Shown here in pieces: positions 8,632-17,779 of a DNA stretch of 36,761 nucleotides. The first letter of the stretch is position 1. Every line of letters begins with the position of its first letter. A model generated the notes under the pieces. The model did no database searches, was not told the DNA's origin, and saw only the letters and a program-made list of their open reading frames with translations. The stretch lies in assembly GCA_019118365.1 (NCBI GenBank), contig DWZA01000047.1:1-36761 (forward strand), written 5' to 3'. This DNA is from Candidatus Lachnoclostridium stercoravium. Lineage in GTDB: Bacteria; Bacillota; Clostridia; Lachnospirales; Lachnospiraceae. A program made the position numbers and the translations under genes.

Positions 8632-9873
8632 ATGACTGACACAGCTATGCAGGAAATGATCGATAATATCCGGTATTATGTAACGGAGAATTTTCAGCTG
8701 AGCGGCATGTCAGACGATGAACTGGAAGAAAGGATCCGGAATCTGGTGGAGGATCGCTGCATGCAGATGGGCTATGTTCCAGTGGAACAGAGAGTTACAG
8801 TTGCAGAACAGGTTTTCAGCGCGATCCGCGGGTTTGGTATCCTTGACCTGATCATGAAAGACGATACGATCACTGAGGTCATGATCAACGGCCCGGACGA
8901 GATCTTTATCGAAAAAGCCGGACGCCTGCAGAAGCTGGATAAACACTTTGAAAGCGAACGGCGTCTGGAAGATATCATCCAGAAGATCGTAGGCCTTGCC
9001 GGAAGAGAGGTCAATCAGGCGAACCCGATCGTAGACACCCGTCTTCCCGACGGATCCCGTGTAAACGTGGTCCTTCCGCCGATTTCTCTAAAAGGCGCGA
9101 TCGTGACCATTCGTAAATTCTCCAAGACGCCTATGACGGTGGAGCAGCTGATCAAATATAAATCGATCACTCCTGAGATCGCCCATGTGCTGGAGATACT
9201 GGTCAAAGCAAAATACAATATTTTTATAAGCGGAGGTACCGGCTCCGGTAAGACCACGTTCTTAAACGCTCTTTCCAACTTTATTCCAAAGGACGAGCGT
9301 ATCATCACGATCGAGGACTCCGCAGAGCTTCAGATCACAGGGATCGACAACCTGGTCAGCCTGGAGACACGTAATGCCAACGCTTCCGGAAGCGGCGCCA
9401 TAACGATCCGGGACCTGATCCGTTCTTCCCTCCGTATGAGGCCGGAGAGGATCGTAGTCGGAGAGGTCAGAGGCGGAGAGGCGCTGGATATGCTGCAGGC
9501 TATGAACACAGGCCATGACGGATCTTTGAGCACAGGCCATGCAAACTCCACCAGAGATATGTTAAGCCGTTTGGAAACCATGGTGCTCCAGGGCGCGGAA
9601 GGCCTTCCTCTGGAGGCCATACGCCAGCAGATCGCTTCTGCAGTGGATATCATCATCCACCTTTCCAGGCTGAGGGACAAGTCCAGAAAGACCATGGAGA
9701 TCTGCGAGGTGTGCGGATACGAGAACGGCGAGATCGTCCTGAACCCGCTGTATGTTTTTGAAGAGGACGCAAACAGCACGCTTACCAAGGTTTCCGGCAG
9801 TTTAAAGAGAACGAAGAACAAGATGGTCAACGACCATAAATTAAAGCTGATGGGCTACTACGAAGAAATATAG
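8632..9873 (+). CDS. tadA: Tad pilus assembly/secretion ATPase TadA (CpaF)
   Basis: A 413-residue cytoplasmic hexameric ATPase that powers pilin extrusion. The N-terminal domain has the CpaF-type ITEVMINGPDEIFIE and VDTRLPDGSRVNVVLPP. Walker A is GGTGSGKTT at 201-209. The Asp-box/Walker B region is RIVVGEVRGGEALDML at about 273-288. The His box is TGHDGSLSTGHANS at 293-306. The length is normal for the family. It is coupled tightly to tadZ (11 bp) and tadB (14 bp). All catalytic elements appear intact. Confidence 0.96.
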   Translation: MTDTAMQEMIDNIRYYVTENFQLSGMSDDELEERIRNLVEDRCMQMGYVPVEQRVTVAEQVFSAIRGFGILDLIMKDDTITEVMINGPDEIFIEKAGRLQKLDKHFESERRLEDIIQKIVGLAGREVNQANPIVDTRLPDGSRVNVVLPPISLKGAIVTIRKFSKTPMTVEQLIKYKSITPEIAHVLEILVKAKYNIFISGGTGSGKTTFLNALSNFIPKDERIITIEDSAELQITGIDNLVSLETRNANASGSGAITIRDLIRSSLRMRPERIVVGEVRGGEALDMLQAMNTGHDGSLSTGHANSTRDMLSRLETMVLQGAEGLPLEAIRQQIASAVDIIIHLSRLRDKSRKTMEICEVCGYENGEIVLNPLYVFEEDANSTLTKVSGSLKRTKNKMVNDHKLKLMGYYEEI

Positions 9874-9887
9874 GAGATAAAAGCGCC

Positions 9888-10700
9888 ATGGCGAGAAAAC
9901 CCAAAGAAAAGAAACCCAAAAAACAAAAAGAGGTATATATCCCGAAGCAGGGTCTGATGGGTATAGGAGAAGATTACCACGTCTACTATATGACCAGGCA
10001 GGAAAAGCTTACCGGCCTTTTGATCGGCGCCGCCGCAGGCCTGGTGATCGGATATGTATTTTTTAATAACTGGATCGTGGCCGTCCTTTTAGCCATATTC
10101 GCGGCGGTAAAGATAAGAAAGCCTTATCAGGATTATCTCCATAAAAAGAGGCTGAAAAGCCTGCTTTTGCAGTTTAAAGATCTGCTGGAGGCGCTGTCCG
10201 CTTCCTATTCCGCAGGCATGGCTACTTCCAAGGCTTTTGAAAACGCCCAGGGAGAGATGATCCAGCTCTACGGCCCGGAATCCGATATTGCCAGGGAGAT
10301 GCAGATCATCAACGTAGGGCTTCAGCACAATTTAAATATCGAAGACCTGCTTTTGAATTTTGCGGACCGCAGCGGTCTGGACGACGTCAACAGCTTTGCC
10401 AATGTATTTGACGTCTGCAACCGAAAGGGCGGTAACCTGCAGCAGATCGTCGGCGATACAAGAAAGATCATAAACGATAAGATCGATATGGAGATGGAGA
10501 TCCAGACTATGGTGGCGGCTTCAAAAAACGAGCTGAACATCATGATGGTCATGCCCCTTATCATCATGCTGAGCATGAGGGGATTCGGAGAATCCATGAC
10601 AGGAAACAGCCTGGCCAACATTGTGATCAAGCTGGCCGCTCTGGCGATCTTTGCAGCAGCTTATGTGATCGGCAAACGTATGATAGAAATCAAACTGTAG
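9888..10700 (+). CDS. tadB: Tad inner-membrane platform protein TadB (type II secretion F family)
   Basis: A 270-residue membrane protein with a Lys-rich cytoplasmic N-terminus (about 1-20) and two hydrophobic segments near 44-70. The T2SSF core LLEALSASYSAGMATSKAFEN lies near 98-120, and C-terminal membrane segments lie at about 215-265. With TadC it forms the platform on which TadA acts. It starts 14 bp after tadA and ends 12 bp before tadC. Confidence 0.9.
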   Translation: MARKPKEKKPKKQKEVYIPKQGLMGIGEDYHVYYMTRQEKLTGLLIGAAAGLVIGYVFFNNWIVAVLLAIFAAVKIRKPYQDYLHKKRLKSLLLQFKDLLEALSASYSAGMATSKAFENAQGEMIQLYGPESDIAREMQIINVGLQHNLNIEDLLLNFADRSGLDDVNSFANVFDVCNRKGGNLQQIVGDTRKIINDKIDMEMEIQTMVAASKNELNIMMVMPLIIMLSMRGFGESMTGNSLANIVIKLAALAIFAAAYVIGKRMIEIKL

Positions 10701-10712
10701 GAGGAAAAGAGG

Positions 10713-11582
10713 ATGATCAACTGGTTTCAAGTGATTGTGATGGTACTGGCGACTCCTTTTACCGTCCTGTGGTTCATTCTTTTAAAAAGGTATGGACATA
10801 CCTTTGACGCTTACATCGCCGGCCTGTCTCCGGAAGAATACCGGATGCCGGAGCTGTTTTTCATCGGTATGGGCTTTATGCAGCTTATCCATTATGACCT
10901 GCATTCCGACCGGGCCAGAAAAAGGATCAAGGAGATCGGGGAGATCAAAGGGAAAAAGTATGCAGAGTATTACTATTATATATCCCAGAGCGCGATGTTT
11001 ACCTATTTTCTTACGCTGACCCCGGTGGTGCTGGCGTTCTCAGCCCTGGCTGACGAACCCTATATCGCGGTCCTTGGCATAGCTCTTACCATCCTTCTGG
11101 TAAAATATCTGGATGAAGAGCTCAATGATAAGCTGGAGTCAAGAAGGGACGAGCTGATCCTGGATCTGCCCCAGATGCTTTCCAAGATGGCGCTGCTGAT
11201 CAATTCCGGCATGGTCATGAGGGAGGCCTGGGACAAGGTGGCGGAGACTGGCGACAGGGCTCTGTATCAGGAGATGCGGATCACTACCGAAGAGATGCGC
11301 AACGGCGCTTCGGAGATGGAAGCATATATGAATTTCGCCGACCGCTGTTCTGTGAAGGAGGTAAGGAAGATGACTTCCACTCTGATCCAGAACATGCAGA
11401 AGGGAAATAAAGAGATCACCTATTTTCTTTCCGAGATGAGCAACGAGCTCTGGGAGGAAAAGAAGAATATGGTCAGGCAGAAGGGCGAGGTAGCAGGTAC
11501 AAAGCTGCTGATCCCCACCGGTATGATCTTTATCGGAATTCTGATCCTGATCATCGTACCTATATTTATGAATGGCTTTTAA
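10713..11582 (+). CDS. tadC: Tad inner-membrane platform protein TadC (type II secretion F family)
   Basis: A 289-residue partner of TadB. There is an N-terminal membrane helix, a central pair of helices (about 90-130), then the T2SSF motif DLPQMLSKMALLINSGMVMREAWDKVAE near 148-175 and a last membrane helix at the C-terminus. GGAGGAAAAGAGG precedes the ATG. Its position after tadB and before the pilin gene is the canonical order. Confidence 0.9.
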   Translation: MINWFQVIVMVLATPFTVLWFILLKRYGHTFDAYIAGLSPEEYRMPELFFIGMGFMQLIHYDLHSDRARKRIKEIGEIKGKKYAEYYYYISQSAMFTYFLTLTPVVLAFSALADEPYIAVLGIALTILLVKYLDEELNDKLESRRDELILDLPQMLSKMALLINSGMVMREAWDKVAETGDRALYQEMRITTEEMRNGASEMEAYMNFADRCSVKEVRKMTSTLIQNMQKGNKEITYFLSEMSNELWEEKKNMVRQKGEVAGTKLLIPTGMIFIGILILIIVPIFMNGF

Positions 11583-11623
11583 TGCCTTTATAATACAAAT
11601 ACTATATGAGGAGGAAAGTAAAC

Positions 11624-11842
11624 ATGTTTATGAAGATGGATCTGGCATTAATGAATGCAAAGAGAAAAGCAGGAGAATTCTGGGACAGACTGCTCCATGA
11701 GGAGAAGGGCGCGTCCGATATCGTGGCGATCATGGTAGTTATCGTTATTCTTCTGGCTGTAGCCGTTATCTTTAAAGACAACCTGATCAGCCTTGTAGAA
11801 ACAGTATTCGGTAAGGCTAACGACTGGGTAGAAGCAAACTAA
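11624..11842 (+). CDS. Flp1-like type IVb pilin
   Basis: A 72-residue small protein. I place the start at the ATG at 11624 because GAGGAGG lies nine bases upstream; the in-frame ATG at 11606 overlaps that ribosome site and would add six residues. A basic leader ends in EEKG (residues 26-29), then a ~20-residue hydrophobic helix (IVAIMVVIVILLAVAVIF), then a short polar tail: the Flp1-like pilin shape. If cleavage is after Gly29, the usual Glu at +5 is missing and an Asp is at +3, which is atypical. It should be the major fibre subunit. Confidence 0.85.
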   Translation: MFMKMDLALMNAKRKAGEFWDRLLHEEKGASDIVAIMVVIVILLAVAVIFKDNLISLVETVFGKANDWVEAN

Positions 11843-11894
11843 GACGCTTCACAGGAAACAGGGAGAGGAAGGCGTATGCTTTCTTCTCCCAAAC

Positions 11895-11932
11895 AGCCTG
11901 CAAGGGCGCATCATAGGGCGCGGCAGGCTTTT
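11895..11932 (+). terminator. Hairpin after the pilin gene
   Basis: AGCCTGC at 11895-11901 pairs with GCAGGCT at 11923-11929, followed by only four T. A partial terminator here would let the pilin gene be expressed above the downstream minor-subunit genes. The stem is short and the loop long (21 nt), so confidence is modest. Confidence 0.45.
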
Positions 11933-11961
11933 GAGGACAGGACAAAAAGGGAGATTTCCAT

Positions 11962-12642
11962 ATGAAGAAATGGAAAGACAACAGAGGCGTGATCATGGTA
12001 GAAGCCTCGATCTATTTTCCAATTGCGATCTTTACTGTATTTGCCATGATCTATTATGGAATGATGAAGTACCAGGAGAGTATCCTGGCGTTTGAAGTAC
12101 AGAAAATGGCGACCATAGGAGCCAGAGAGGCTGCGTATCCCGGATACGAAGTGTTTGCCGAGGATGGCTCGCTGTTATCCGCTGCCGTTGATTTTAAACC
12201 AGGTACGGATTTTAATTCAAAAGTCGCAGATTATTATGCTGCGTATTCCGAACAGCTTTATGACGAGTGGAAATTTAGTTTTGATGAATATGAAGGTAAT
12301 ATAGCAGGGGATCTGGAAGAACTGATGAACCAGAAGACCTTTCTATCTGGAATAGAAACTAACGCAACCGTTAATATAAAGTCAAATGTGATCAGCAGGA
12401 CGATCACCGTGGAGGCTACTTACGGCCTGGACACCCCGAAGTTTTTAAATTATATCGGGGTTCCCCTGGATCTGAAACTGAAGACAGTTACCGTCCAGTC
12501 GGCTTCCAATCCGGTGGATATAGTGAGAAATACAGATCTGGCCATTGACCTGATCGATTTCCTGCTGGAACAGCTGGGACTGAAAGACAACGTACAGGCC
12601 TTCCTTCAGAAGGTTGAAGATATTAAAAATAAGATCTTGTAA
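11962..12642 (+). CDS. TadE-like pseudopilin
   Basis: A 226-residue protein with a type IVb prepilin-like N-terminus: basic MKKWKDNRG, cleavage expected after Gly9, Glu14 at +5 (GVIMVE), then a hydrophobic helix. The remaining ~190 residues are an exported domain with repeated beta-type segments and no known motif. TadE-like proteins are minor pilins processed by the prepilin peptidase. AGGGAG precedes the ATG. It lies 12 bp ahead of the large DUF5702 gene. Confidence 0.8.
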   Translation: MKKWKDNRGVIMVEASIYFPIAIFTVFAMIYYGMMKYQESILAFEVQKMATIGAREAAYPGYEVFAEDGSLLSAAVDFKPGTDFNSKVADYYAAYSEQLYDEWKFSFDEYEGNIAGDLEELMNQKTFLSGIETNATVNIKSNVISRTITVEATYGLDTPKFLNYIGVPLDLKLKTVTVQSASNPVDIVRNTDLAIDLIDFLLEQLGLKDNVQAFLQKVEDIKNKIL

Positions 12643-12654
12643 GGGACTTTACTT

Positions 12655-15600
12655 ATGAAAAAGTTTACAAAAGGTGTAAAAGGTTCAATATCGCTCTTTC
12701 TTTCTATGATCATCCTTCTTCTGGTGATCCTGGAGGGATTTCTGATCGACGGAAGCAAAGTGCTTGCTGGAAAGATGAAGCTGGCTAACGCCGGAGATCT
12801 TGCCCTTAATGCAGGGCTTACGTATTACGACGAAGCGTTAAGGGATATCTACGGCCTTTTTGCTATTTCAGAATCAGAAGACGAGCTGAAGGCCAATCTG
12901 GAAGTCCATATCCGCCGCACTCTGGGGGAAAACGTGGGAGCAGTGGATGAAGGATATGTGGATTCGATGCTGAACTTTGTAGACGAAGCGATCCAGGGGG
13001 AATTTAGCGGTATCCCGCAGGGAAATCTGCTGGATATGACGATGGAAGAGGGCAGCCTGGATCTGCTCAAACTGGATGCGTCTACTTTGTCCCACGAATA
13101 CGTTCTTAAGCAGCAGATCCTGGAATATATGAAATACAGGGGACCTGCGACTCTTGGGTATGGAATCCTGGAAAAACTGAATATGTTTAAAGACGTAGGC
13201 GCGCAGCAGGATGTGATGGAGAAAAAGCTGGACTATGAGGAAAAGCTGTCGGAGATCGACGAACTGTGCAAGGCCATCTATAACGCCCTAAATCCTCAGG
13301 GGGAAACGGGTTACAACGATCTGTTGGATAATTCCCTGAAACCGGAAAACGTAGAAGCAGGAAGCCTTACGGTAAACCAGCATATCCATCGGGCGATCCA
13401 GGGCGCCTGGTGCTACAGCCTTTTAAAAAGAGATTACGGCTTGAATCCTAACTGGCAGAGCAGGACGGATTACAGTGGGACAGACGTACAGGAATGTATT
13501 GACGCCTGTACGGAATTAGGTGATCTTACAGTTATAGACGAGTCTGCCAGGGCAAACCTGGCCGGCTCCAATATGGAGATACAGATCCGGGGCGGAGTGA
13601 CAGCGGTTGAGGCGGCTCTGGGGTATGTGACGGAATTTGAAAAATACTGCACCCTTTATACTGCCATGGAAAACTATGAAGAAGAGTATGAAAGGAAGTG
13701 CGATGAAATTGAGGCACGATTAGAACAGCTGGACGAAGAAGAAGACGCGGATGAGATCGATGCGTTGTCAGAGGAGCTCATGGAGCTGCAGGAAGAATAT
13801 GTAGCGACGTATGCTGCATACAGTGAAGCAGCTTCTTTGATCGATAGCCTTGCCAGAGTCCTTGACGTTGCCAGGAATACCATGGAAAACGCAGTAAACC
13901 TGGAGATAAGCGCCGCAAAGGCTACGATGACCATATATAAATCAGCTGCCGAAAGCCTGCAGAAGAGAGCGCAGGACGGCAAGGCCAGGATCCAGGATCT
14001 GAAGAATAAGCTGGTGGAAGTAAAAGCGGCAGGAGATGCCTGGAATACAAAGATCGACGGTTTAAGCGACGGCGACGTGAAGACTTCCATGAAGGCGGAC
14101 TATATATCAGAATCCAAGACCATCGATGAGGAAAAAATTGACAGACTGCGGGAGCGCCTGGAAAAAGGAGAGCAGTATGCGGCTCAGCTGCTGGATTCCA
14201 TTAACAATACAAAAGCAATTAACTTTTTAGTCATAAGTGGAAGTGATGCTGCAGAGTCCATGAGAAGCAATTTTGATTCGTCTTCCCATGGCAGTGAAAC
14301 CAGCGGCGCTGGCGGAAGCGGATATTACAATTTTGACAGAGAGCTGTATATTGAAGGAGCACTGAACACTACGGCATTGTCAGACGGAAGTATCACCGTC
14401 TACTGGGTAGAGACTCCAGGCGGCGGAAAGATGTCCGGAGATTACCATCAGATGGATCTTAGCGCCATCAAAGCGGATATGGACAACATCAGCGCGAAAA
14501 ACGACGAGTTCTATAAATATATCGAGCGGATGTGCGACGAGAAGAATACAGACGAGGGACTTCAAAGCGATGCGGAGGGCGCAAAGGACTCGCTGCTAAA
14601 CGCAGGAAATACGGAGTTTAAAGCAGAGGGCATAGATGTAAGGCTGGACGGAGAAGATGGCGGGGAAAAACCAGATGACTTTGCCGATACCGGATCAGGT
14701 GCGGAAGATGATGCAGTCGTGGATAATGCGACGAGCAATACGAACAGTTCGGTAAGTTTCCTTGATGGCATAGAAGCTCTTCTGACCGGCAGCAGGAATA
14801 AGCTCTATCTTTCCCAGTACGCCATGGAGATGTTCAGCTATTATACGATCGAAGATACAGAGGAAGGCGCCTGCACCCTCAGCAACTATCCTTTTAGTGC
14901 GGCCAACAACGTGATGTACCGGGCTGAAGGAGAGTACATCCTGTGGGGCAATCCAGAAGGCCAGACAAACGTCAACTATACGATCATGTCGATTTTCGGC
15001 GTGCGGTTCCTGCTGAATACCCTCTACGCCTTTACCGGGGATCCGGAGATCCGTCATGTATCCCTGGCGATGGCTACGGCAATCGCAGGCTGGACAGGCT
15101 TTGGTATTCCTATCGTGCAGAGCGTGATCATCATTGGCTTTGCCCTGGCGGAAACAGCTAACGATATGCGGCTGCTTTTAAAAGGGGAAAGCGTGGCGAT
15201 CTACAAATCTACAGATACCTGGGTCATCAAGCCGAGCGGAGTGACAAAAGAGGCGGTAGACAGCGCCATCAATACTGCAGCGACCACAGTAGTTAACGAA
15301 GGAAAAAACCTGTTGTTCAATAAATTAAATGAACTGACAGAAGCGACAAAAGACGACTTCAAGAAGACAGTTTCAAACTATGCGAACGATGCGGTGGATA
15401 CGATCGTAGATACAGCGGTCAGCAACGTGCTGAATCCCATGGAGGAAGCGATGGTATCCCTGGTCAACGCGGTGACTCCGGACAGGACGGAGATTGAAAA
15501 CAAGATTTCAGAAACTCTGTCAGCGGTCCAGTCTTCTCTGGTAACCTCAGAAGATACCATAGCGGCAGAGATCACCAGCCTGGCGTTTGAAACATTCAGC

Positions 15601-16245
15601 AATTCCTATAAGTCGCAGCTGGTGGACAAGATATACAGCCTTCAGCAGCGGGCGGAATCGGAATCCGGCATCACAGCTTCAGACCTGCAGAATGAGATAC
15701 ATACGTATTTCACCAGCACGCAGGCAGCTCTGGAAAACAGCCTGAGAGCAACAGCCCAGTCCGAGGTGAATAAACTTACAGAAACAGTAAATGAGAAATT
15801 AGACGATGGAAATGAAAAGCTCCAGGAAAAGGCTTCCGACGCGATCGACGAGATGATGGCAAAGATCAACGGCGGACAGAGCGACCATAACGAGGCGTCT
15901 CAGATAATGCCGGACGGAAGCAAGGGCAAGACCAGCGGCGCAGGCCTTCTGACGCTGAACTATAAGGAATATCTTACGATCTTTATCGCAATAGAGAGTG
16001 TTTTTAACGAAGAGAAGATCATCAAGCGTATGGGACGCCTGATCGAGGCGAACCTGGCTTCTTCCGAGACAAAGCCTTCTCCGGACTTTAAGCTTTCAGA
16101 GGCTGCCACTATGCTGGAGCTGAGCGCTTCCGCAGAGATCAAGACTACATTTTTCGCCATGCCGGTTCCTATGAGCGGCGGCGGTTCCAAGGTGCTGGGA
16201 CAGGATTCCTACAGCCTGTCTTATAAAGGCGTTTTAGGATATTAG
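12655..16245 (+). CDS. Large Tad-associated surface protein, DUF5702 type
   Basis: A 1196-residue protein. The N-terminus (KGSISLFLSMIILLLVILEGFL..., about 9-33) and the following DGSKVL, LANAGDLALNAGLTYYDE and LRDIYGLFA are characteristic of DUF5702/TadG-like proteins found beside Firmicute Tad pili. There is no Glu at +5 after Gly10, so normal prepilin cleavage is doubtful. A strongly charged coiled coil spans about 340-500. A Gly/Ser-rich linker (about 540-560), two hydrophobic segments near 790-850 and a second long helical region (about 860-1075) follow. Most of the protein should be outside the membrane. Its function is not established; a tip, anchor or length-setting role is inference. 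Confidence 0.78.
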   Translation: MKKFTKGVKGSISLFLSMIILLLVILEGFLIDGSKVLAGKMKLANAGDLALNAGLTYYDEALRDIYGLFAISESEDELKANLEVHIRRTLGENVGAVDEGYVDSMLNFVDEAIQGEFSGIPQGNLLDMTMEEGSLDLLKLDASTLSHEYVLKQQILEYMKYRGPATLGYGILEKLNMFKDVGAQQDVMEKKLDYEEKLSEIDELCKAIYNALNPQGETGYNDLLDNSLKPENVEAGSLTVNQHIHRAIQGAWCYSLLKRDYGLNPNWQSRTDYSGTDVQECIDACTELGDLTVIDESARANLAGSNMEIQIRGGVTAVEAALGYVTEFEKYCTLYTAMENYEEEYERKCDEIEARLEQLDEEEDADEIDALSEELMELQEEYVATYAAYSEAASLIDSLARVLDVARNTMENAVNLEISAAKATMTIYKSAAESLQKRAQDGKARIQDLKNKLVEVKAAGDAWNTKIDGLSDGDVKTSMKADYISESKTIDEEKIDRLRERLEKGEQYAAQLLDSINNTKAINFLVISGSDAAESMRSNFDSSSHGSETSGAGGSGYYNFDRELYIEGALNTTALSDGSITVYWVETPGGGKMSGDYHQMDLSAIKADMDNISAKNDEFYKYIERMCDEKNTDEGLQSDAEGAKDSLLNAGNTEFKAEGIDVRLDGEDGGEKPDDFADTGSGAEDDAVVDNATSNTNSSVSFLDGIEALLTGSRNKLYLSQYAMEMFSYYTIEDTEEGACTLSNYPFSAANNVMYRAEGEYILWGNPEGQTNVNYTIMSIFGVRFLLNTLYAFTGDPEIRHVSLAMATAIAGWTGFGIPIVQSVIIIGFALAETANDMRLLLKGESVAIYKSTDTWVIKPSGVTKEAVDSAINTAATTVVNEGKNLLFNKLNELTEATKDDFKKTVSNYANDAVDTIVDTAVSNVLNPMEEAMVSLVNAVTPDRTEIENKISETLSAVQSSLVTSEDTIAAEITSLAFETFSNSYKSQLVDKIYSLQQRAESESGITASDLQNEIHTYFTSTQAALENSLRATAQSEVNKLTETVNEKLDDGNEKLQEKASDAIDEMMAKINGGQSDHNEASQIMPDGSKGKTSGAGLLTLNYKEYLTIFIAIESVFNEEKIIKRMGRLIEANLASSETKPSPDFKLSEAATMLELSASAEIKTTFFAMPVPMSGGGSKVLGQDSYSLSYKGVLGY

Positions 16246-16264
16246 AAAGGAAGGGATATCTGTG

Positions 16265-17086
16265 ATGGACAAAAAAAGACAAAAGGGATCCCTTACCGTA
16301 GAGGCGGCGGTGGTGATCGTCATGTTTATCTTCGGATATGTGGCGATCGCGAACCTTTCGAATTTTATCCGCGCTCAGATGATCATCCAGTACAGTATCA
16401 CCCAGGCGGCAAAGGATATTTCCGCCTACTGCTACATTGTCAGCAAGACCGGGCTGATGGAAGACAGCGCCCGGCTGGGAGAAGAGGCAGCTGCAGCGAA
16501 GGCGGATGCGGACGAAGTGATCGATACGGTGGCGAAGCTGTATGAAGCAGTTGAAAGCGGATCTGAAAATATTCCAAACTCAATAAATGAGATCCCCTTT
16601 GATGGAGATTGGGTCGCCACGTTAGATGGTATAGAAAATGCAGGGAATCTGACTCAGGAAGAATTCAATAACATGGTAACTGCAGGCAATCAGATGATCG
16701 ATAAGGTGGATGAGTATTTCAGCAGTCCGGAGCAGATTTTAAAAGGCCTGGTATCCGTAGTAAAAGACGAGGGCTTCCAGGCGGTAAAAAGCTATGCCAT
16801 CGCGGCGCCGATCAGCAAAGCGCTGGTGAAAAACCAGATTTCCGCTTATGGAGAAAGTTCAAACGGCCAGGATATCCTGGCCCATCTGGGAGTGGTGGAC
16901 GGCGTGGAGGGCCTGAATTTTCTGGGCTGCTCCCTGTTCAACGACGGAAAGACGATCGTCGTATCTGTGACATATTCGATGAAGGTAGAGCTTCCATTTA
17001 TAGAGACAAAAGAATTTCAGTATAAACAGACGGCTTCTACGGAAGCCTGGGGCTCCAAACACGGGGACAGGCCCTGGAGAGGATAA
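16265..17086 (+). CDS. TadE-like pseudopilin, second copy
   Basis: A 273-residue protein with a clean prepilin-type N-terminus (MDKKRQKG, cleavage after Gly8, Glu13 at +5 in SLTVEAA, then a hydrophobic helix). The exported domain is about 230 residues; it contains an Ala/Glu/Asp-rich helical part and a beta-rich end (TIVVSVTYSMKVELPF). AAGGAAGGG precedes two possible starts: GTG at 16262 and ATG at 16265; I take the ATG for its better spacing. The stop abuts the start of the peptidase gene. Confidence 0.8.
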   Translation: MDKKRQKGSLTVEAAVVIVMFIFGYVAIANLSNFIRAQMIIQYSITQAAKDISAYCYIVSKTGLMEDSARLGEEAAAAKADADEVIDTVAKLYEAVESGSENIPNSINEIPFDGDWVATLDGIENAGNLTQEEFNNMVTAGNQMIDKVDEYFSSPEQILKGLVSVVKDEGFQAVKSYAIAAPISKALVKNQISAYGESSNGQDILAHLGVVDGVEGLNFLGCSLFNDGKTIVVSVTYSMKVELPFIETKEFQYKQTASTEAWGSKHGDRPWRG

Positions 17087-17716
17087 ATGACAATGGTGAT
17101 TCTAGCAGGTATAGGAGCGGCTGCCGCCGGAACGGCGGTATCCGTCCGGTGGATGAAAAAAAGAGAGATGTGGACGAAGACGACGGGAACGATCCTGGTC
17201 CTGTACAATCTCATCGTCTGCATTGCGGGAGTCTGGCTGATGTACCAGTACGGCTATCATCCACTGAAGATCACCCGCTATCTCGTCCTATTGGAGGCGC
17301 TGATCCTGATCGCCATTGAAGACAGGAAATATCAGATCATTTCCAACAGGATCCTGGCGGCTATGGCTTTAGTCCGGATGGCTCTTCTGGCTGGTGAGAT
17401 CGCCTGCTTTCCGGCTTACTGGAACATGATCCTCTGGTCTGCGTTTATCGGCTTTGCCGTAGGCGGCGGCATTTTCCTGCTGGCTTTTCTCCTTTCCAGA
17501 GGCGGGATCGGCATGGGAGATGTGAAGCTTATGGCGGTCCAGGGATTTTATCTGGGAAGCCAGACTATGATCAGCAGCCTGGTCCTTACCATGGTCTTTA
17601 CGATCATTACGGGCCTTAGCCTGGTGGCGGTAAAGAAAGCTTCATTAAAAGCAGAGCTTCCATTTGGGCCTTTTGTAGCGGCAGGTACGGCGGTCACGCT
17701 GCTGCTTGGATTTTAA
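17087..17716 (+). CDS. Type IV prepilin peptidase (A24 family, TadV/CpaA type)
   Basis: A 209-residue polytopic membrane aspartic protease that should cleave the Flp pilin and the TadE-like proteins of this locus. The two catalytic Asp motifs are visible: the one in IAIEDRKYQIISNRI (about residue 80) and GMGDVK (about 145). There are at least five hydrophobic segments. It lacks the N-terminal Cys/methylase domain of classical PilD, as TadV-type peptidases do. Its start directly follows the stop of the preceding pseudopilin gene, which implies translational coupling. Confidence 0.9.
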   Translation: MTMVILAGIGAAAAGTAVSVRWMKKREMWTKTTGTILVLYNLIVCIAGVWLMYQYGYHPLKITRYLVLLEALILIAIEDRKYQIISNRILAAMALVRMALLAGEIACFPAYWNMILWSAFIGFAVGGGIFLLAFLLSRGGIGMGDVKLMAVQGFYLGSQTMISSLVLTMVFTIITGLSLVAVKKASLKAELPFGPFVAAGTAVTLLLGF

Positions 17717-17779
17717 ACATAGAAATACCCGAAACGGATGCGCTGGCAGCGCGTTCCATCGGACCTGGAGGAAACAGAC

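Noticed and set aside
17735-17756. A GCGCT/AGCGC hairpin between the peptidase and WG-repeat genes as a terminator
   Set aside because: The stem is only five pairs with poor extension and no T-tract; the genes are probably co-transcribed.
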